Notes: generated by a model from the sequence alone, not told the origin. Shown: positions 7,796 through 16,305, counted from the first letter of the stretch. The stretch: DNA of 64,000 bases from Methylophilus glucosoxydans (GCF_042676145.1 NZ_JBHTJW010000003.1:62001-126000), one strand, 5' to 3'. Translations and numbers: made by a program.

Positions 7796-7867
7796 ATGTG
7801 GACTAAACCAGCTGCAACTGAAATGCGTTTCGGTTTTGAAGTAACCATGTACGTCATGAACAAATAA
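7796..7867 (+). CDS. pqqA: PQQ precursor peptide PqqA, copy 1
   Basis: This short gene encodes 23 residues beginning MWTKPAATEMRFGFEV. It carries the Glu15-X3-Tyr19 pair that the Pqq enzymes cross-link to make pyrroloquinoline quinone, the cofactor of methanol dehydrogenases. A strong AAGGAG Shine-Dalgarno is at 7783-7788, and a hairpin terminator follows at 7891. No pqqBCDE genes follow, so this is an orphan precursor gene transcribed alone. The peptide is identical to that of the second copy at 12068-12139; the genes differ by three synonymous bases. Confidence 0.95.
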   Translation: MWTKPAATEMRFGFEVTMYVMNK

Positions 7868-7890
7868 TTGTTCTGACTGACGGACAAGAG

Positions 7891-7917
7891 ACCCGGTCGC
7901 CTAGTACCGGGTTTTTT
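7891..7917 (+). terminator. intrinsic terminator after pqqA copy 1
   Basis: Stem ACCCGGT / ACCGGGT (7891-7897 with 7905-7911) followed by a T-run. It closes a monocistronic pqqA transcript. The following 210 bases up to 8130 hold no gene that I can support. Confidence 0.85.
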
Positions 7918-8130
7918 GTGCGCGACGCATGACTCTCTTGCCGGTTTGCAACGCGCTGTTTTTGATGTTGCCTCAATGTCTCACCCATCAGCATGGCGGC
8001 CGTCAGCATAGAAGACGGCTGCCTGATACGACATTCAGCTGGATGCGCTGGCATGCGCATGCAGACCAGACACCTAGCCGCGACTCCCCTTGTTAGCAAG
8101 CCTGATCGCGGCTTTGCACGTCGCGCTTGA

Positions 8131-9009
8131 TTAATAGGCGTAGGCTGCGCGCATGGAGAACATGCCCGGTGTCGCCTGCAGGCGCGGTTTGGCGGCGGTT
8201 TTTGGTTTGAGGAAGGCATGAATCGCTGCCGCCAAACGGGCGGGTTCATCGTATGGCAGCCCGTGCCCTGCATCCTGAATGACCTTGTATTGCAGATCAG
8301 GATTGATGCGGTGCAAGGCGCGTGCCGTTTCCGCCGAGACCACGCCTTCGCTGCCAAGCAGCATTAAGGTGGGCACATAAATATTGCGGATCAGTTCATC
8401 AAACTCTGGATTCGGTGGAATCAGCACATCAAATGCTTGCAGGCTGGTTTGCAGTCTGGCTTCTATCAGGTGCTCGATAATGGCCGAGGCGCGAAAACGG
8501 TGTTTCGCCTTGTCTGCTTTAAATAATGCTTCTTTGCTGGAAGTCAGCATCTGTTGATGTTGCTCAACCAGCTGGCGGTGATAGACCTCATGCGGCCACT
8601 CTGCACTCAGAAAGGTCGGGTCTGCCAAAATCACGCCATTGATCGCCAGGCCGAGTCTGCTGGCGACCATGGCCGCAGTCATGCCTCCCATGGAGTGGCC
8701 GAGCAGGTAGGGCGATTTGATGCCCAGCGTGCGGATCAGCTCAATCACATCATTGGCGTGGTCTTGATAGGTGTAGCCATGCAGGGGCGCGCTGGATTGG
8801 CCATGGCCGCGCGCATCCGGCATGATGATGTCATAGTGTTGCTCCAGCGCACGGGCAATGGGTGACCAGCATACGCTGTTGCCGGCCAGGCCGTGCAAGG
8901 CAATGATGGTCGGTTTGTTGCCGCCAGTGCGCAGGTAGTGAATATTGATACCGTTTGCTCTGCAAACGCCATCTGTCCAGTGAGAAGCAGGGGTATTTTG
9001 ACGTGCCAT
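8131..9009 (-). CDS. alpha/beta-fold hydrolase
   Basis: The 292-residue protein has the alpha/beta hydrolase fold: oxyanion motif ALHGLAGNS, DARGHGQS, nucleophile elbow LLGHSMGGM with Ser106, and a late histidine in QDAGHGLPYDEP. The usual acid position after strand 6 reads LMLLGSEGVVS, so the Asp is not in its commonest context. It could be an esterase, lipase or ring-cleavage-product type hydrolase; the substrate cannot be told. Its ATG lies two bases after the stop of the UmuD-like gene at 9012-9632, so the two are probably co-transcribed, which is an odd pairing. Confidence 0.85.
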   Translation of the reverse strand: MARQNTPASHWTDGVCRANGINIHYLRTGGNKPTIIALHGLAGNSVCWSPIARALEQHYDIIMPDARGHGQSSAPLHGYTYQDHANDVIELIRTLGIKSPYLLGHSMGGMTAAMVASRLGLAINGVILADPTFLSAEWPHEVYHRQLVEQHQQMLTSSKEALFKADKAKHRFRASAIIEHLIEARLQTSLQAFDVLIPPNPEFDELIRNIYVPTLMLLGSEGVVSAETARALHRINPDLQYKVIQDAGHGLPYDEPARLAAAIHAFLKPKTAAKPRLQATPGMFSMRAAYAY

Positions 9010-9011
9010 GA

Positions 9012-9632
9012 TTAAAACTTTCTAAAAGAACCAGTCACCACGCCCCAGATTTCAAACTGCATGTGTTGCGAGATCAGGATAGGGGCGTATCTTCCTGATG
9101 AATTAGCGGGTAATAACTTGGGCATACCATCTTTTTGTTTGGCCAGGGTTTTGACCGTAAATTCGCCATCAATCATGGCCAGCACAATATCGCCCACAGC
9201 GGGCACCTTGTCTTTTTCAATCACGGCTTTATCGCCAGGCATGAGGCCCACCTCAATCATGGATTCGCCTTGTATCGTGACAAAGAAGGTTTTGTCGGCC
9301 TTGTTGATCAGATAGGCATTCGGGTCCATGCGTGCATCGACATGGTCGTCAGCAGGGGACGGTAATCCGGCGGGCACTTTGGACTCAAACAGCGGCAAAC
9401 TGACCTGGTCAAGCTCAGCTGATAACTGTGTAAATTCTTCAATGCGATCGAGATGGTCTTTCAGCTGCGCCAACCGCTGTTTTTTCGCGTAGGCCTCCAG
9501 AAAGTCGCTGATGACCGGCTTTTGGCTGTTAGGCACGCGCATGACCGAGGTTTCTTCCCGGTAGGTGCCTGTGCCTGACTTGCGCCCGGCGCCCGCTCTT
9601 TTGCCGCCGTGTGTATTGTCTTCATCGTTCAT
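9012..9632 (-). CDS. UmuD-like S24 serine peptidase with N-terminal extension, copy 1
   Basis: From the ATG at 9632 the protein is 206 residues, longer than the roughly 140 of classical UmuD. Residues 1-65 are a basic extension (GGKRAGAGRKSGTGTYREE, then MRVPNSQ). The C-terminal peptidase domain shows the cleavage-site region Ala88-Gly89 in VPAGLPSPADDH, the nucleophile Ser124 in QGESMIEVG and the general base Lys161 in GEFTVKTL. RecA-stimulated self-cleavage to give a polymerase V subunit is the family function. No Shine-Dalgarno precedes the ATG; a TACAAT -10 box lies seven bases before it, suggesting a leaderless message. It is paralogous to the gene at 9811-10434. Confidence 0.85.
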   Translation of the reverse strand: MNDEDNTHGGKRAGAGRKSGTGTYREETSVMRVPNSQKPVISDFLEAYAKKQRLAQLKDHLDRIEEFTQLSAELDQVSLPLFESKVPAGLPSPADDHVDARMDPNAYLINKADKTFFVTIQGESMIEVGLMPGDKAVIEKDKVPAVGDIVLAMIDGEFTVKTLAKQKDGMPKLLPANSSGRYAPILISQHMQFEIWGVVTGSFRKF

Positions 9633-9639
9633 GGAAATT

Positions 9640-9668
9640 ATTGTAACAGCAATCAAGTGATATTGTAA
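9640..9668 (-). promoter_or_regulatory. promoter and repeated TTGTTACAAT motif of UmuD-like copy 1
   Basis: On the minus strand, -35 TTACAA (9668-9663) and -10 TACAAT (9645-9640) are separated by 17 bases. The -10 box ends seven bases before the ATG. Each hexamer sits inside a copy of TGTTACAAT, with the near-palindromic core TTGTNACAA, so a repressor could cover both. The motif also precedes the second UmuD-like gene. Confidence 0.55.
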
Positions 9669-9810
9669 CAATAATCAAGATTTTTTTAAGTGTGATGAAA
9701 AAAACGAGTGCACCCTGGCTAGGGGGTCACAGCAAACAGCTGTCGGTGGGCACAGTGTGCCCGGATGTGTGACTGATCAGGAATGGGTTTTTTGATGGAT
9801 CTGCAGGTGC

Positions 9811-10434
9811 TTATCTGAAGCGCCTGAATGAGCCAATGACGACGCCCCAGATTTCAAACTGCATGCCGTCTTCGATCAGAATCGGGCGGTACTTGCCTGA
9901 GGCATTGGCCGGTAACAGTTGTGGTTTGCCATTTTTTTGTCTGGACAGGGTTTTGATGGTGAATTCGCCATCAATCATGGCCAGCACAATATCACCCATC
10001 ACCGCCTGTTTGTTTTTATCCACCACGGCTTTATCGCCAGGCATGAGGCCCACCTCAATCATGGATTCGCCTTGTATGGTGACAAAAAACGTTGTATCTG
10101 CCTGATCAATCAGGTATTCGTTGGGGTCCAGCCGTTGTTCGATATGATCATCCGCAGGCGAGGGGAAGCCTGCCGCCACTTTGGACTGAAATAAAGGTAA
10201 GGCAATGCCTGACGTATCGCGCGCCGGTTGCGCAAAAGATTGCGGGTTATCCAGGCTATCCGGTGATGGTTGCCGCTGTTTGCGGCCATAGCTGGCCAGC
10301 AATTGGCGAATGGCGGCCTGTTGGCTGGCAGGCACACGCATGCCCGTTGTCGCTTCCTGGTATAAGCCAGCGCCAGGGTTGCGCCCGGCACCTGGGCGCT
10401 TGCCCCCAGCTTTTTGATCAACCATCTCGTTCAT
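9811..10434 (-). CDS. UmuD-like S24 serine peptidase with N-terminal extension, copy 2
   Basis: From the ATG at 10434 the product is 207 residues. It is a tandem paralogue of the 9012-9632 gene: the N-terminal basic extension is related (GGKRPGAGRNPGAGLYQE, MRVPASQ) but diverged, while the peptidase domain is close to identical. Cleavage site Ala88-Gly89, Ser124 and Lys161 fall at exactly the same positions as in copy 1. Alanine replaces the cysteine of the canonical UmuD Cys-Gly cleavage site in both. Either may supply UmuD' for the UmuC at 6346-7662. The ATG is preceded six bases upstream by TACAAT and lacks a Shine-Dalgarno. Confidence 0.85.
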   Translation of the reverse strand: MNEMVDQKAGGKRPGAGRNPGAGLYQEATTGMRVPASQQAAIRQLLASYGRKQRQPSPDSLDNPQSFAQPARDTSGIALPLFQSKVAAGFPSPADDHIEQRLDPNEYLIDQADTTFFVTIQGESMIEVGLMPGDKAVVDKNKQAVMGDIVLAMIDGEFTIKTLSRQKNGKPQLLPANASGKYRPILIEDGMQFEIWGVVIGSFRRFR

Positions 10435-10440
10435 TTGATT

Positions 10441-10449
10441 ATTGTAACA
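10441..10449 (-). promoter_or_regulatory. TTGTTACAAT motif / -10 box of UmuD-like copy 2
   Basis: Minus strand TTGTTACAAT, with -10 TACAAT at 10446-10441, six bases before the ATG at 10434. The block TGTTACAATAAT is shared with copy 1 although the flanking DNA differs, so it is conserved as a regulatory element. No clear -35 hexamer is seen. Confidence 0.5.
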
Positions 10450-10547
10450 AAAATTAGTGCGTGGGCAGTTAAACAAAACAGGTGGGATGCAAAAGAAAAA
10501 ATAATCTCAGAAGGTATACTGTGCGGCCTATCATTCAAAAAACTGCT

Positions 10548-11363
10548 ATGGACTGGTTAACCGTTTTTTTTGAACAATATGCTGTGTTTTGCCTGATGGG
10601 CGTGATTGTCGGTGTCTTGTCTGGCTTGCTCGGGATTGGTGGCGGCATTGTACTGGTGCCCATGCTGCATGCCATTTTGGTCGCCAAAGGCTTTGCAGCC
10701 GACACGGCTTTTCATATGGCACTGGCGACCTCGATGGCTTGCATCGTGTTTACCTCGCTTTCCAGCATTTTGGCGCATCATAAAAACCAGAATATTGTCT
10801 GGCCCTATGTGTGGGCCATGGTGCCGATGGCGTTTGTGGGGTCGTTGCTGGCGACGTTGGTGGCGATTCATCTGGATGCCAGGTATTTGACGCTGTTTTT
10901 TGCCACCTTTACTTTTTTTGCGGCGGTGCAATTATTTCTGGATCGCAAACCGACCCAGCATAAAGTGCCAGACAAGGTTGAGATTGGCCTGGTTTCATTG
11001 CTGATAGGCGGTGTGTCTGCGCTGGTGTCGATTGGCGGCGGAACCTTGACGGTGCCTTATTTAGCCATGCGCAATGTGTCGGTGAAGCAGGCGATTGGGA
11101 CCTCGGCGGTATTGGGCTTTCCGATTGCTCTGGCCAGTACGGTCAGTTATTTGCAAGATGCCTGGCGGCAAACCGCACATGCGCCAGAAACGTTTGGCCT
11201 GCTGTATTTACCCGCGGTGATACTGCTGACGCCTTTTAGCATGCTCTTTGCACCAATGGGTGTCGCCCTAACGAGACGACTTCCGGTCAAGGTCTTGAAG
11301 CGCATTTTCGCCGTTTTTTTGATCGGTGTGAGTCTGAATCTGGTATGGTCACAACTGTCCTGA
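10548..11363 (+). CDS. TauE/SafE-family sulfite/anion exporter
   Basis: This is a polytopic membrane protein of 271 residues from the ATG at 10548; the frame is open further upstream but the extension MGCKRKNN is polar and overlaps the divergent promoter region. It shows the family's two repeat halves, each opening with a glycine-rich signature: VGVLSGLLGIGGGIVLVPML near the N-terminus and GGVSALVSIGGGTLTVPYL past the middle. TauE/SafE proteins export sulfite, sulfoacetate or related anions across the inner membrane. The specific substrate is not shown by context. Confidence 0.88.
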   Translation: MDWLTVFFEQYAVFCLMGVIVGVLSGLLGIGGGIVLVPMLHAILVAKGFAADTAFHMALATSMACIVFTSLSSILAHHKNQNIVWPYVWAMVPMAFVGSLLATLVAIHLDARYLTLFFATFTFFAAVQLFLDRKPTQHKVPDKVEIGLVSLLIGGVSALVSIGGGTLTVPYLAMRNVSVKQAIGTSAVLGFPIALASTVSYLQDAWRQTAHAPETFGLLYLPAVILLTPFSMLFAPMGVALTRRLPVKVLKRIFAVFLIGVSLNLVWSQLS

Positions 11364-11490
11364 AACATCTTTTGCCTCGCGACATCCACCAGTCAGCTTG
11401 CAGTCGTCCATGGTTATCCGTTGTCGCTATAATGTTGGTCAGCAGGCTAGCCAGCGCTCAACATTCAATCATCATTATCAGGGAGAATAC

Positions 11491-11952
11491 ATGCAGGTCG
11501 ATGAACTGGAGTATGTTAGTTTTTGGGCGCGTGTCGGGGCTTCGCTCATTGATACGATCTTGTTGGGTGTGATTATCTGGCCAATCCTGACCGCCTTATA
11601 TGGCGAGTCCTACTGGTCCAGTCAAAAGATGCTGCAAGGCCCGATGGATTTCATCATGTCGTGGTTGTTTCCTGCCGTGGCGGTGATCATTTTCTGGCTG
11701 ACAAAGCAGGCGACACCGGGAAAAATGGCTATTTCAGCAAAAGTAGTCGATGCAAGAACTGGACAGAGTTTAACCACAGGGCAATCTATCGGCCGTTATC
11801 TGTCCTATTTTCTTGCTGGTCTTCCGCTGGGCCTGGGGATTCTGTGGGTGGCTTTCGACCGTCGAAAGCAAGGATGGCATGACAAACTTGCGGGAACCGT
11901 TGTGGTGCGTCAGAAAAACAGGCATCCGGAACCGGTCACCTTTGAGCGCTAG
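11491..11952 (+). CDS. RDD-family membrane protein
   Basis: The protein has 153 residues from the ATG at 11491, which has GGGAG eight bases upstream. Family signatures are visible: WARVGASLIDTILLG near the N-terminus, with the Arg and Asp that name the family, and ATPGKMAISAKVVDARTG in the middle, then RYLSYFLAGLPLGLGILW and a basic tail WHDKLAGTVVV. Three transmembrane segments are expected. RDD proteins are poorly characterised; some act as Na+/H+ antiporters. It lies 127 bases after the TauE gene in the same direction. Confidence 0.88.
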   Translation: MQVDELEYVSFWARVGASLIDTILLGVIIWPILTALYGESYWSSQKMLQGPMDFIMSWLFPAVAVIIFWLTKQATPGKMAISAKVVDARTGQSLTTGQSIGRYLSYFLAGLPLGLGILWVAFDRRKQGWHDKLAGTVVVRQKNRHPEPVTFER

Positions 11953-12003
11953 CATATTGTTTTTCGGGTGAAAGACCGTGGATATCTGCGAACTTACCCG
12001 CCA

Positions 12004-12035
12004 TAAAAAAACCGCCGGAGTCCGGCGGTTTTTTG
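12004..12035. terminator. bidirectional terminator between the RDD gene and pqqA copy 2
   Basis: AAAAAACCGCCGGA / TCCGGCGGTTTTTT: a ten-base GC-rich stem with an A-run on one side and a T-run on the other. It serves both convergent genes. Confidence 0.9.
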
Positions 12036-12067
12036 TTCAGCTCACTTGTGATTAAGACAAGCGCTGA

Positions 12068-12139
12068 TTATTTGTTCATGACGTACATTGTTACTTCAAA
12101 GCCAAAACGCATTTCAGTTGCAGCTGGTTTAGTCCACAT
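12068..12139 (-). CDS. pqqA: PQQ precursor peptide PqqA, copy 2
   Basis: Encodes exactly the same 23-residue peptide as 7796-7867, with Glu15 and Tyr19. The genes differ at three third-codon positions only (Phe12, Gly13 and Thr17 codons). An AAGGAG Shine-Dalgarno lies on the minus strand at about 12152-12147 and the bidirectional terminator at 12004-12035 follows. The upstream leaders of the two copies are unrelated beyond the ribosome site, so the copies are probably controlled differently. As with copy 1, no PQQ biosynthesis enzyme is adjacent. Confidence 0.95.
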   Translation of the reverse strand: MWTKPAATEMRFGFEVTMYVMNK

Positions 12140-12334
12140 AATCGTCTCCTTAAGTGTTTGTTTAAATGCATCATGATTGATGTATTTGTATGACTCTCAC
12201 TATACGCGGGTGTTTCAATCCAGGCCTGAAGCGAATCCGTAAAAACGGCTCATGATTTTACGTAGTTTTTATAATCAGGTCGCTCACTCGGCGTAGAATA
12301 AGGCTGTCTGGTCTATGCAGGATTCGAGGTCTAT

Positions 12335-12994
12335 ATGATGCAGCGATTGCCACGCTGGGTAGAGTGGGGCGGGTTTTTAATGGCATTGAACGCCGGCTTT
12401 ATTAATGCGGTGGGGGTATTAGGCTTCAGACATCAGGCGGTGTCGCATCTCACCGGGATTTCGACTTTTTTCTCCATTGAAATCATGCAGGGCGACGGGT
12501 TGCAGGCCTTGCACCTGCTCTGCGTGATGCTGTTTTTCTTGCTGGGCGCCATGCTCAGTGGTGTCATCATCGGGCATGAGGCACTCAAGCTCGGGCACCA
12601 GTATCATTGGGCGTTATGGCTGGAGGCCGGCTTGTTGGCCGCTGCTATCCTGCTGTTGAATACGGGCTGGCACAGCGGACAGTGGCTGGCCTCGGCGGCT
12701 TGCGGCTTGCAAAATGCCATGACCAGCACCTATAGTGGCGCCGTGGTGCGCACCACGCATGTCTCGGGCCTGTTTACCGATATCGGCATTGCACTCGGCT
12801 TGCGCTTGCGCGGCCAGGCCGTGGATAAGCGCCGGCTCACACTGTATTTGTTGCTGATAGGCGGGTTTGTTTGTGGCGGGGTATTGGGTGCCTGCAGCTT
12901 TATGCGCTGGCATTTTAATGCCTTGTGGTTGCCGGTGGGCCATGTGGCCGCGTTGTCGCTGCTGTATTTTAGTCTGCGTCATCGCGCAGCCTGA
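12335..12994 (+). CDS. YoaK-family (DUF1275) membrane protein
   Basis: The 219-residue protein has about six hydrophobic helices. It carries the DUF1275 landmarks: NAGFINAVGVLGF near the N-terminus, SHLTGISTFFSIEI, ACGLQNAMTSTYSGAVVRTTHVSGLFTD in the middle (shown here only as landmarks ACGLQNAMTS and VVRTTHVSGLFTD) and a last hydrophobic pair. The family is thought to be a small transporter group; its substrate is unknown. The gene stands alone between pqqA copy 2 (divergent) and pgm. Confidence 0.85.
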   Translation: MMQRLPRWVEWGGFLMALNAGFINAVGVLGFRHQAVSHLTGISTFFSIEIMQGDGLQALHLLCVMLFFLLGAMLSGVIIGHEALKLGHQYHWALWLEAGLLAAAILLLNTGWHSGQWLASAACGLQNAMTSTYSGAVVRTTHVSGLFTDIGIALGLRLRGQAVDKRRLTLYLLLIGGFVCGGVLGACSFMRWHFNALWLPVGHVAALSLLYFSLRHRAA

Positions 12995-13086
12995 ATCATG
13001 CGGAGAAATCCCGCCGCACACAAAACTGCCATCAATTTGTAATACAATCAAGCTTAGATTTTTTTACATTTCACGAAGCCCATATC

Positions 13087-14718
13087 ATGTCGATTCAAAC
13101 TGTCGCTACACAAGCTTTTTCTGATCAAAAACCCGGGACCTCTGGCTTGCGCAAAAAAGTGCGCGTTTTTCAACAGCCACACTACCTGCAAAACTTTGTG
13201 CAAAGTATTTTTGATACGCTGGAGATTCCTGCCAATGCGACTTTGACGCTGGGCGGGGATGGCCGCTACTTCAATAAAGAAGCGATTCAGGTCATTATCA
13301 AAATGGCGGCGGCCAACGGCTTTGGTAAAGTGCTGGTCGGCCAGCACGGTATTCTGTCTACACCGGCGGCTTCTCATCTGATCCGAAAATACCAGACTTT
13401 TGGCGGCATTATTCTTTCTGCCAGTCATAATCCAGGCGGACCGGATGACGATTTTGGCATCAAATACAACACCAGCAACGGCGGTCCGGCACCGGAAAAA
13501 ATCACTGATGCCATTTTTGCCAATAGCAAACAAATCAGCCAATACAAACTGGCCGACTTGCCAGAGGTGGATCTCTCCAGTATCGGTGTCACCACCCTGG
13601 ATGGCTTCGTGGTTGAAGTGATAGACGCGGTCAGTGACTATGCTGAACTGATGGAAAGCATGTTTGATTTTGCTGCCATCAAGCGCTGGCTGGCCGCGGG
13701 GCATCGGCTGACGTTTGATGCCATGCATGCCGTGACCGGGCCGTATGCCAAAGAGATTTTGGGCAATCGCCTGGGCGCGTCTGCAGACAGCCTCATGAAT
13801 TGCGAAGTCTCCGAAAACTTTGGGGGCGGCCATCCGGACCCTAACCTGACCTATGCCGAAGACCTGGTCAAAGTGGCGTATGGCGCACAGGCCCCGGATT
13901 TTGCAGCGGCTTCTGATGGCGACGGGGATCGCAACATGATTCTGGGCAATCACTTTTTTGTCACACCGTCTGACAGTTTGGCCCTGATTGCTGCCAATGC
14001 CAAATTGATCCCGGCCTATGCTCAGGGCTTGTCTGGCGTCGCCCGCTCGATGCCAACCAGTGGTGCCGTAGACCGCGTGGCCGCCAAATTGGGCATCGCT
14101 TGTTACGAAACACCCACCGGCTGGAAGTTTTTTGGCAATCTGATGGATGCTGGCCGTGTGACCTTGTGTGGTGAAGAAAGCTTTGGTACCGGCAGTGACC
14201 ATGTCCGCGAAAAAGATGGCTTGTGGGCGGTGTTGTGCTGGTTGAATCTGCTGGCCGCCACGGGTGAGAGCGTTGAGTCACTGGTGCGCAAACATTGGCA
14301 AACCTATGGCCGCAATGTGTATTCTCGCCATGACTACGAAGGCGTGCCCACCGAGCAGGCCAATGCTGTGATGGCACATATCAAGGCCCAGTTTGCCAGC
14401 TTGCCTGGTCAGGTGTTTGGCAGCTACACCGTGAACACGGTGGATGACTTCAGTTATACAGACCCCGTCGATGGCTCTGTCAGCACTGGCCAGGGCTTGC
14501 GCATTCTGTTTGCCTGCGGCTCACGGGTGGTGATCCGTTTATCCGGCACCGGCACTGAAGGTGCCACCATCCGCGTTTATCTGGAGGCCTTTACGCAAGA
14601 CCCGGCTCAGCAACAGCTCGATGCTCAGGAAGCATTGGCAGAACTGATTACGGTCTCGCATCAGATTTCGCAGTTGCCACAGCTGACTGGCAGACAGCAA
14701 CCTACGGTGATTACTTAA
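13087..14718 (+). CDS. pgm: alpha-D-glucose phosphate-specific phosphoglucomutase
   Basis: The enzyme interconverts glucose 1-phosphate and glucose 6-phosphate, feeding glycogen, trehalose and envelope sugar synthesis. At 543 residues it has the length and N-terminus of the Pgm type (KPGTSGLRKKV). It has the phosphoserine loop ILSASHNPGGPDDDFG with Ser113, the magnesium loop SDGDGDRNMI, the sugar-binding CGEESFGTGSDH and the phosphate-binding RLSGTGTEGATIRVYLE. A second hexose phosphate mutase of a different subfamily lies at 17240-18646. The ATG at 13087 is used. Confidence 0.95.
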   Translation: MSIQTVATQAFSDQKPGTSGLRKKVRVFQQPHYLQNFVQSIFDTLEIPANATLTLGGDGRYFNKEAIQVIIKMAAANGFGKVLVGQHGILSTPAASHLIRKYQTFGGIILSASHNPGGPDDDFGIKYNTSNGGPAPEKITDAIFANSKQISQYKLADLPEVDLSSIGVTTLDGFVVEVIDAVSDYAELMESMFDFAAIKRWLAAGHRLTFDAMHAVTGPYAKEILGNRLGASADSLMNCEVSENFGGGHPDPNLTYAEDLVKVAYGAQAPDFAAASDGDGDRNMILGNHFFVTPSDSLALIAANAKLIPAYAQGLSGVARSMPTSGAVDRVAAKLGIACYETPTGWKFFGNLMDAGRVTLCGEESFGTGSDHVREKDGLWAVLCWLNLLAATGESVESLVRKHWQTYGRNVYSRHDYEGVPTEQANAVMAHIKAQFASLPGQVFGSYTVNTVDDFSYTDPVDGSVSTGQGLRILFACGSRVVIRLSGTGTEGATIRVYLEAFTQDPAQQQLDAQEALAELITVSHQISQLPQLTGRQQPTVIT

Positions 14719-14751
14719 GCAAAGGCTGCACAGGGAAGCCGTGGAGTGATC

Positions 14752-16305
14752 ATGATCAAAAAAAGCATTCTTTGTCCGCTGATAGTATCTGCAGGCCTGC
14801 TGGCTTGCGGGGTGAATCCGGTCACCAAAGAGCGGGAGTTTCAGTTTGTCTCGCAAGACAAGGAAATCCAGATTGGCCAGCAAAATTATAGCCCGGCGCG
14901 TCAATCGCAAGGCGGCGACTACACGCTGGACCCTGAGCTGACACGCTATGTGCAGCAAGTCGGCCAGCGGTTAGCCGCGGTCTCTGACCGCCCGGATTTG
15001 CCCTATGAGTTTGTGGTGCTCAATGACTCAGTGCCCAATGCCTGGGCTATGCCGGGTGGCAAAATTGCGTTTAACCGGGGCCTGTTATACGAATTGAACA
15101 GCGAAGCTGAACTGGCGGCCGTGTTGGGCCATGAAATTGTGCATGCGGCGGCCAGGCATGGTGCCAAAGGCATGGAGCGTGGCATCTTTATGCAAGGGGC
15201 CATGCTGGCGGTGGGCCTGGCCACGCGTGACTCCAATTATGCCAATCTGGTGGTCGGTGGCGCGCAATTGGGCGGGCAACTGATCACGAGCAAATATGGC
15301 CGTGAGGCTGAGTCCGAGGCAGATCACTATGGCATGAAGTATATGAAGCTGGCCGGTTATGACCCTGCTGCGGCGGTGACGCTGCAAGAGACCTTTGTCC
15401 GGCTCAGCCAGGGCAAACGGCAGGATTTTCTGTCCGGCTTGTTTGCCAGCCACCCGCCTTCGCAAGAGCGTGTCGATCTCAACGAAAAAACCTTGGCCGG
15501 GCTGGGCACTGGCGGTGAGATGGGTAAAGAGATTTATGCACAAAAAGTCGCCAAACTGATGGCGACGCGCGAGGCTTATAAAGCCTACGATGAAGGCAAA
15601 GAGGCCTTGCAAAAAGGCGATACCGAAAAAGCAAAAACTTTGGCGAAAAAAGCCATCAGCATCGAGCCGCGCGAAGCCCGTTTTCAGGAGTTGCTGGGCG
15701 ACATTGCCCTCACCAAGAAAAATACTACCGAAGCGCTGGCGTTTTACGACAAAGCCATCCAGATGCAACCGGACTACTTCAAGCCCTATGTGCAAAGTGG
15801 CATTGCCTTGTTTAATGCAGGCAAAAAAGAGCAGGCGGAATCCTTTTTGAAAAAAGCCAACGCCTTGTTACCAACGGCACCAGGCTATGCCTTGCTCGGG
15901 CAGATTGCTGAAGGGCGCGGTGAAACCGCTCTGGCGTTGCAGCATTACCAACTGGCGGCAAGTTCAGATTCCGAAATCGGCAAAGAGGCTGCGGCAAGAG
16001 CCATGCGACTCGATTTACCACGTAACCCTGGCCGCTATTTGCCGGCTGGCCCGCTGGCTGATGATACCGGCATGGTTTACGCTGCCGTGCAAAATAACAG
16101 TAATGTGCCGGTGGGGCGCGTGCAAGTGCGTATGCTGCAATACGACAGCCGTGGCCGCATGGTTAACCAGACGCGTTCGATGTTGATTACGGGCGGCATT
16201 GCCCCCGGTCGGCGCGGTTCAGTGGCCACCGGTGTCCGCATCATCGACCAGGCCGATTTACAGTTTTTCCGGGTCGTGGTTGAAGGCGCCGAACTCGCCA
16301 ATTAA
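14752..16305 (+). CDS. BepA-like M48 metalloprotease lipoprotein with TPR domain
   Basis: The start is the ATG at 14752, with GGAG five bases upstream; a GTG at 14746 is less likely. The N-terminus is a lipoprotein signal ending AGLLAC, with Cys19 as the lipid site. Residues about 50-250 form an M48 protease domain with the zinc motif HEIVH (His127, Glu128, His131) and the later EAESEADHYGMKYM. From about 270 on there are TPR helices (KALQKGDTEKA-type repeats) and a C-terminal beta domain. BepA/YfgC proteases do quality control of outer-membrane proteins such as LptD in the periplasm. At 517 residues it is slightly longer than E. coli BepA. Confidence 0.88.
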   Translation: MIKKSILCPLIVSAGLLACGVNPVTKEREFQFVSQDKEIQIGQQNYSPARQSQGGDYTLDPELTRYVQQVGQRLAAVSDRPDLPYEFVVLNDSVPNAWAMPGGKIAFNRGLLYELNSEAELAAVLGHEIVHAAARHGAKGMERGIFMQGAMLAVGLATRDSNYANLVVGGAQLGGQLITSKYGREAESEADHYGMKYMKLAGYDPAAAVTLQETFVRLSQGKRQDFLSGLFASHPPSQERVDLNEKTLAGLGTGGEMGKEIYAQKVAKLMATREAYKAYDEGKEALQKGDTEKAKTLAKKAISIEPREARFQELLGDIALTKKNTTEALAFYDKAIQMQPDYFKPYVQSGIALFNAGKKEQAESFLKKANALLPTAPGYALLGQIAEGRGETALALQHYQLAASSDSEIGKEAAARAMRLDLPRNPGRYLPAGPLADDTGMVYAAVQNNSNVPVGRVQVRMLQYDSRGRMVNQTRSMLITGGIAPGRRGSVATGVRIIDQADLQFFRVVVEGAELAN

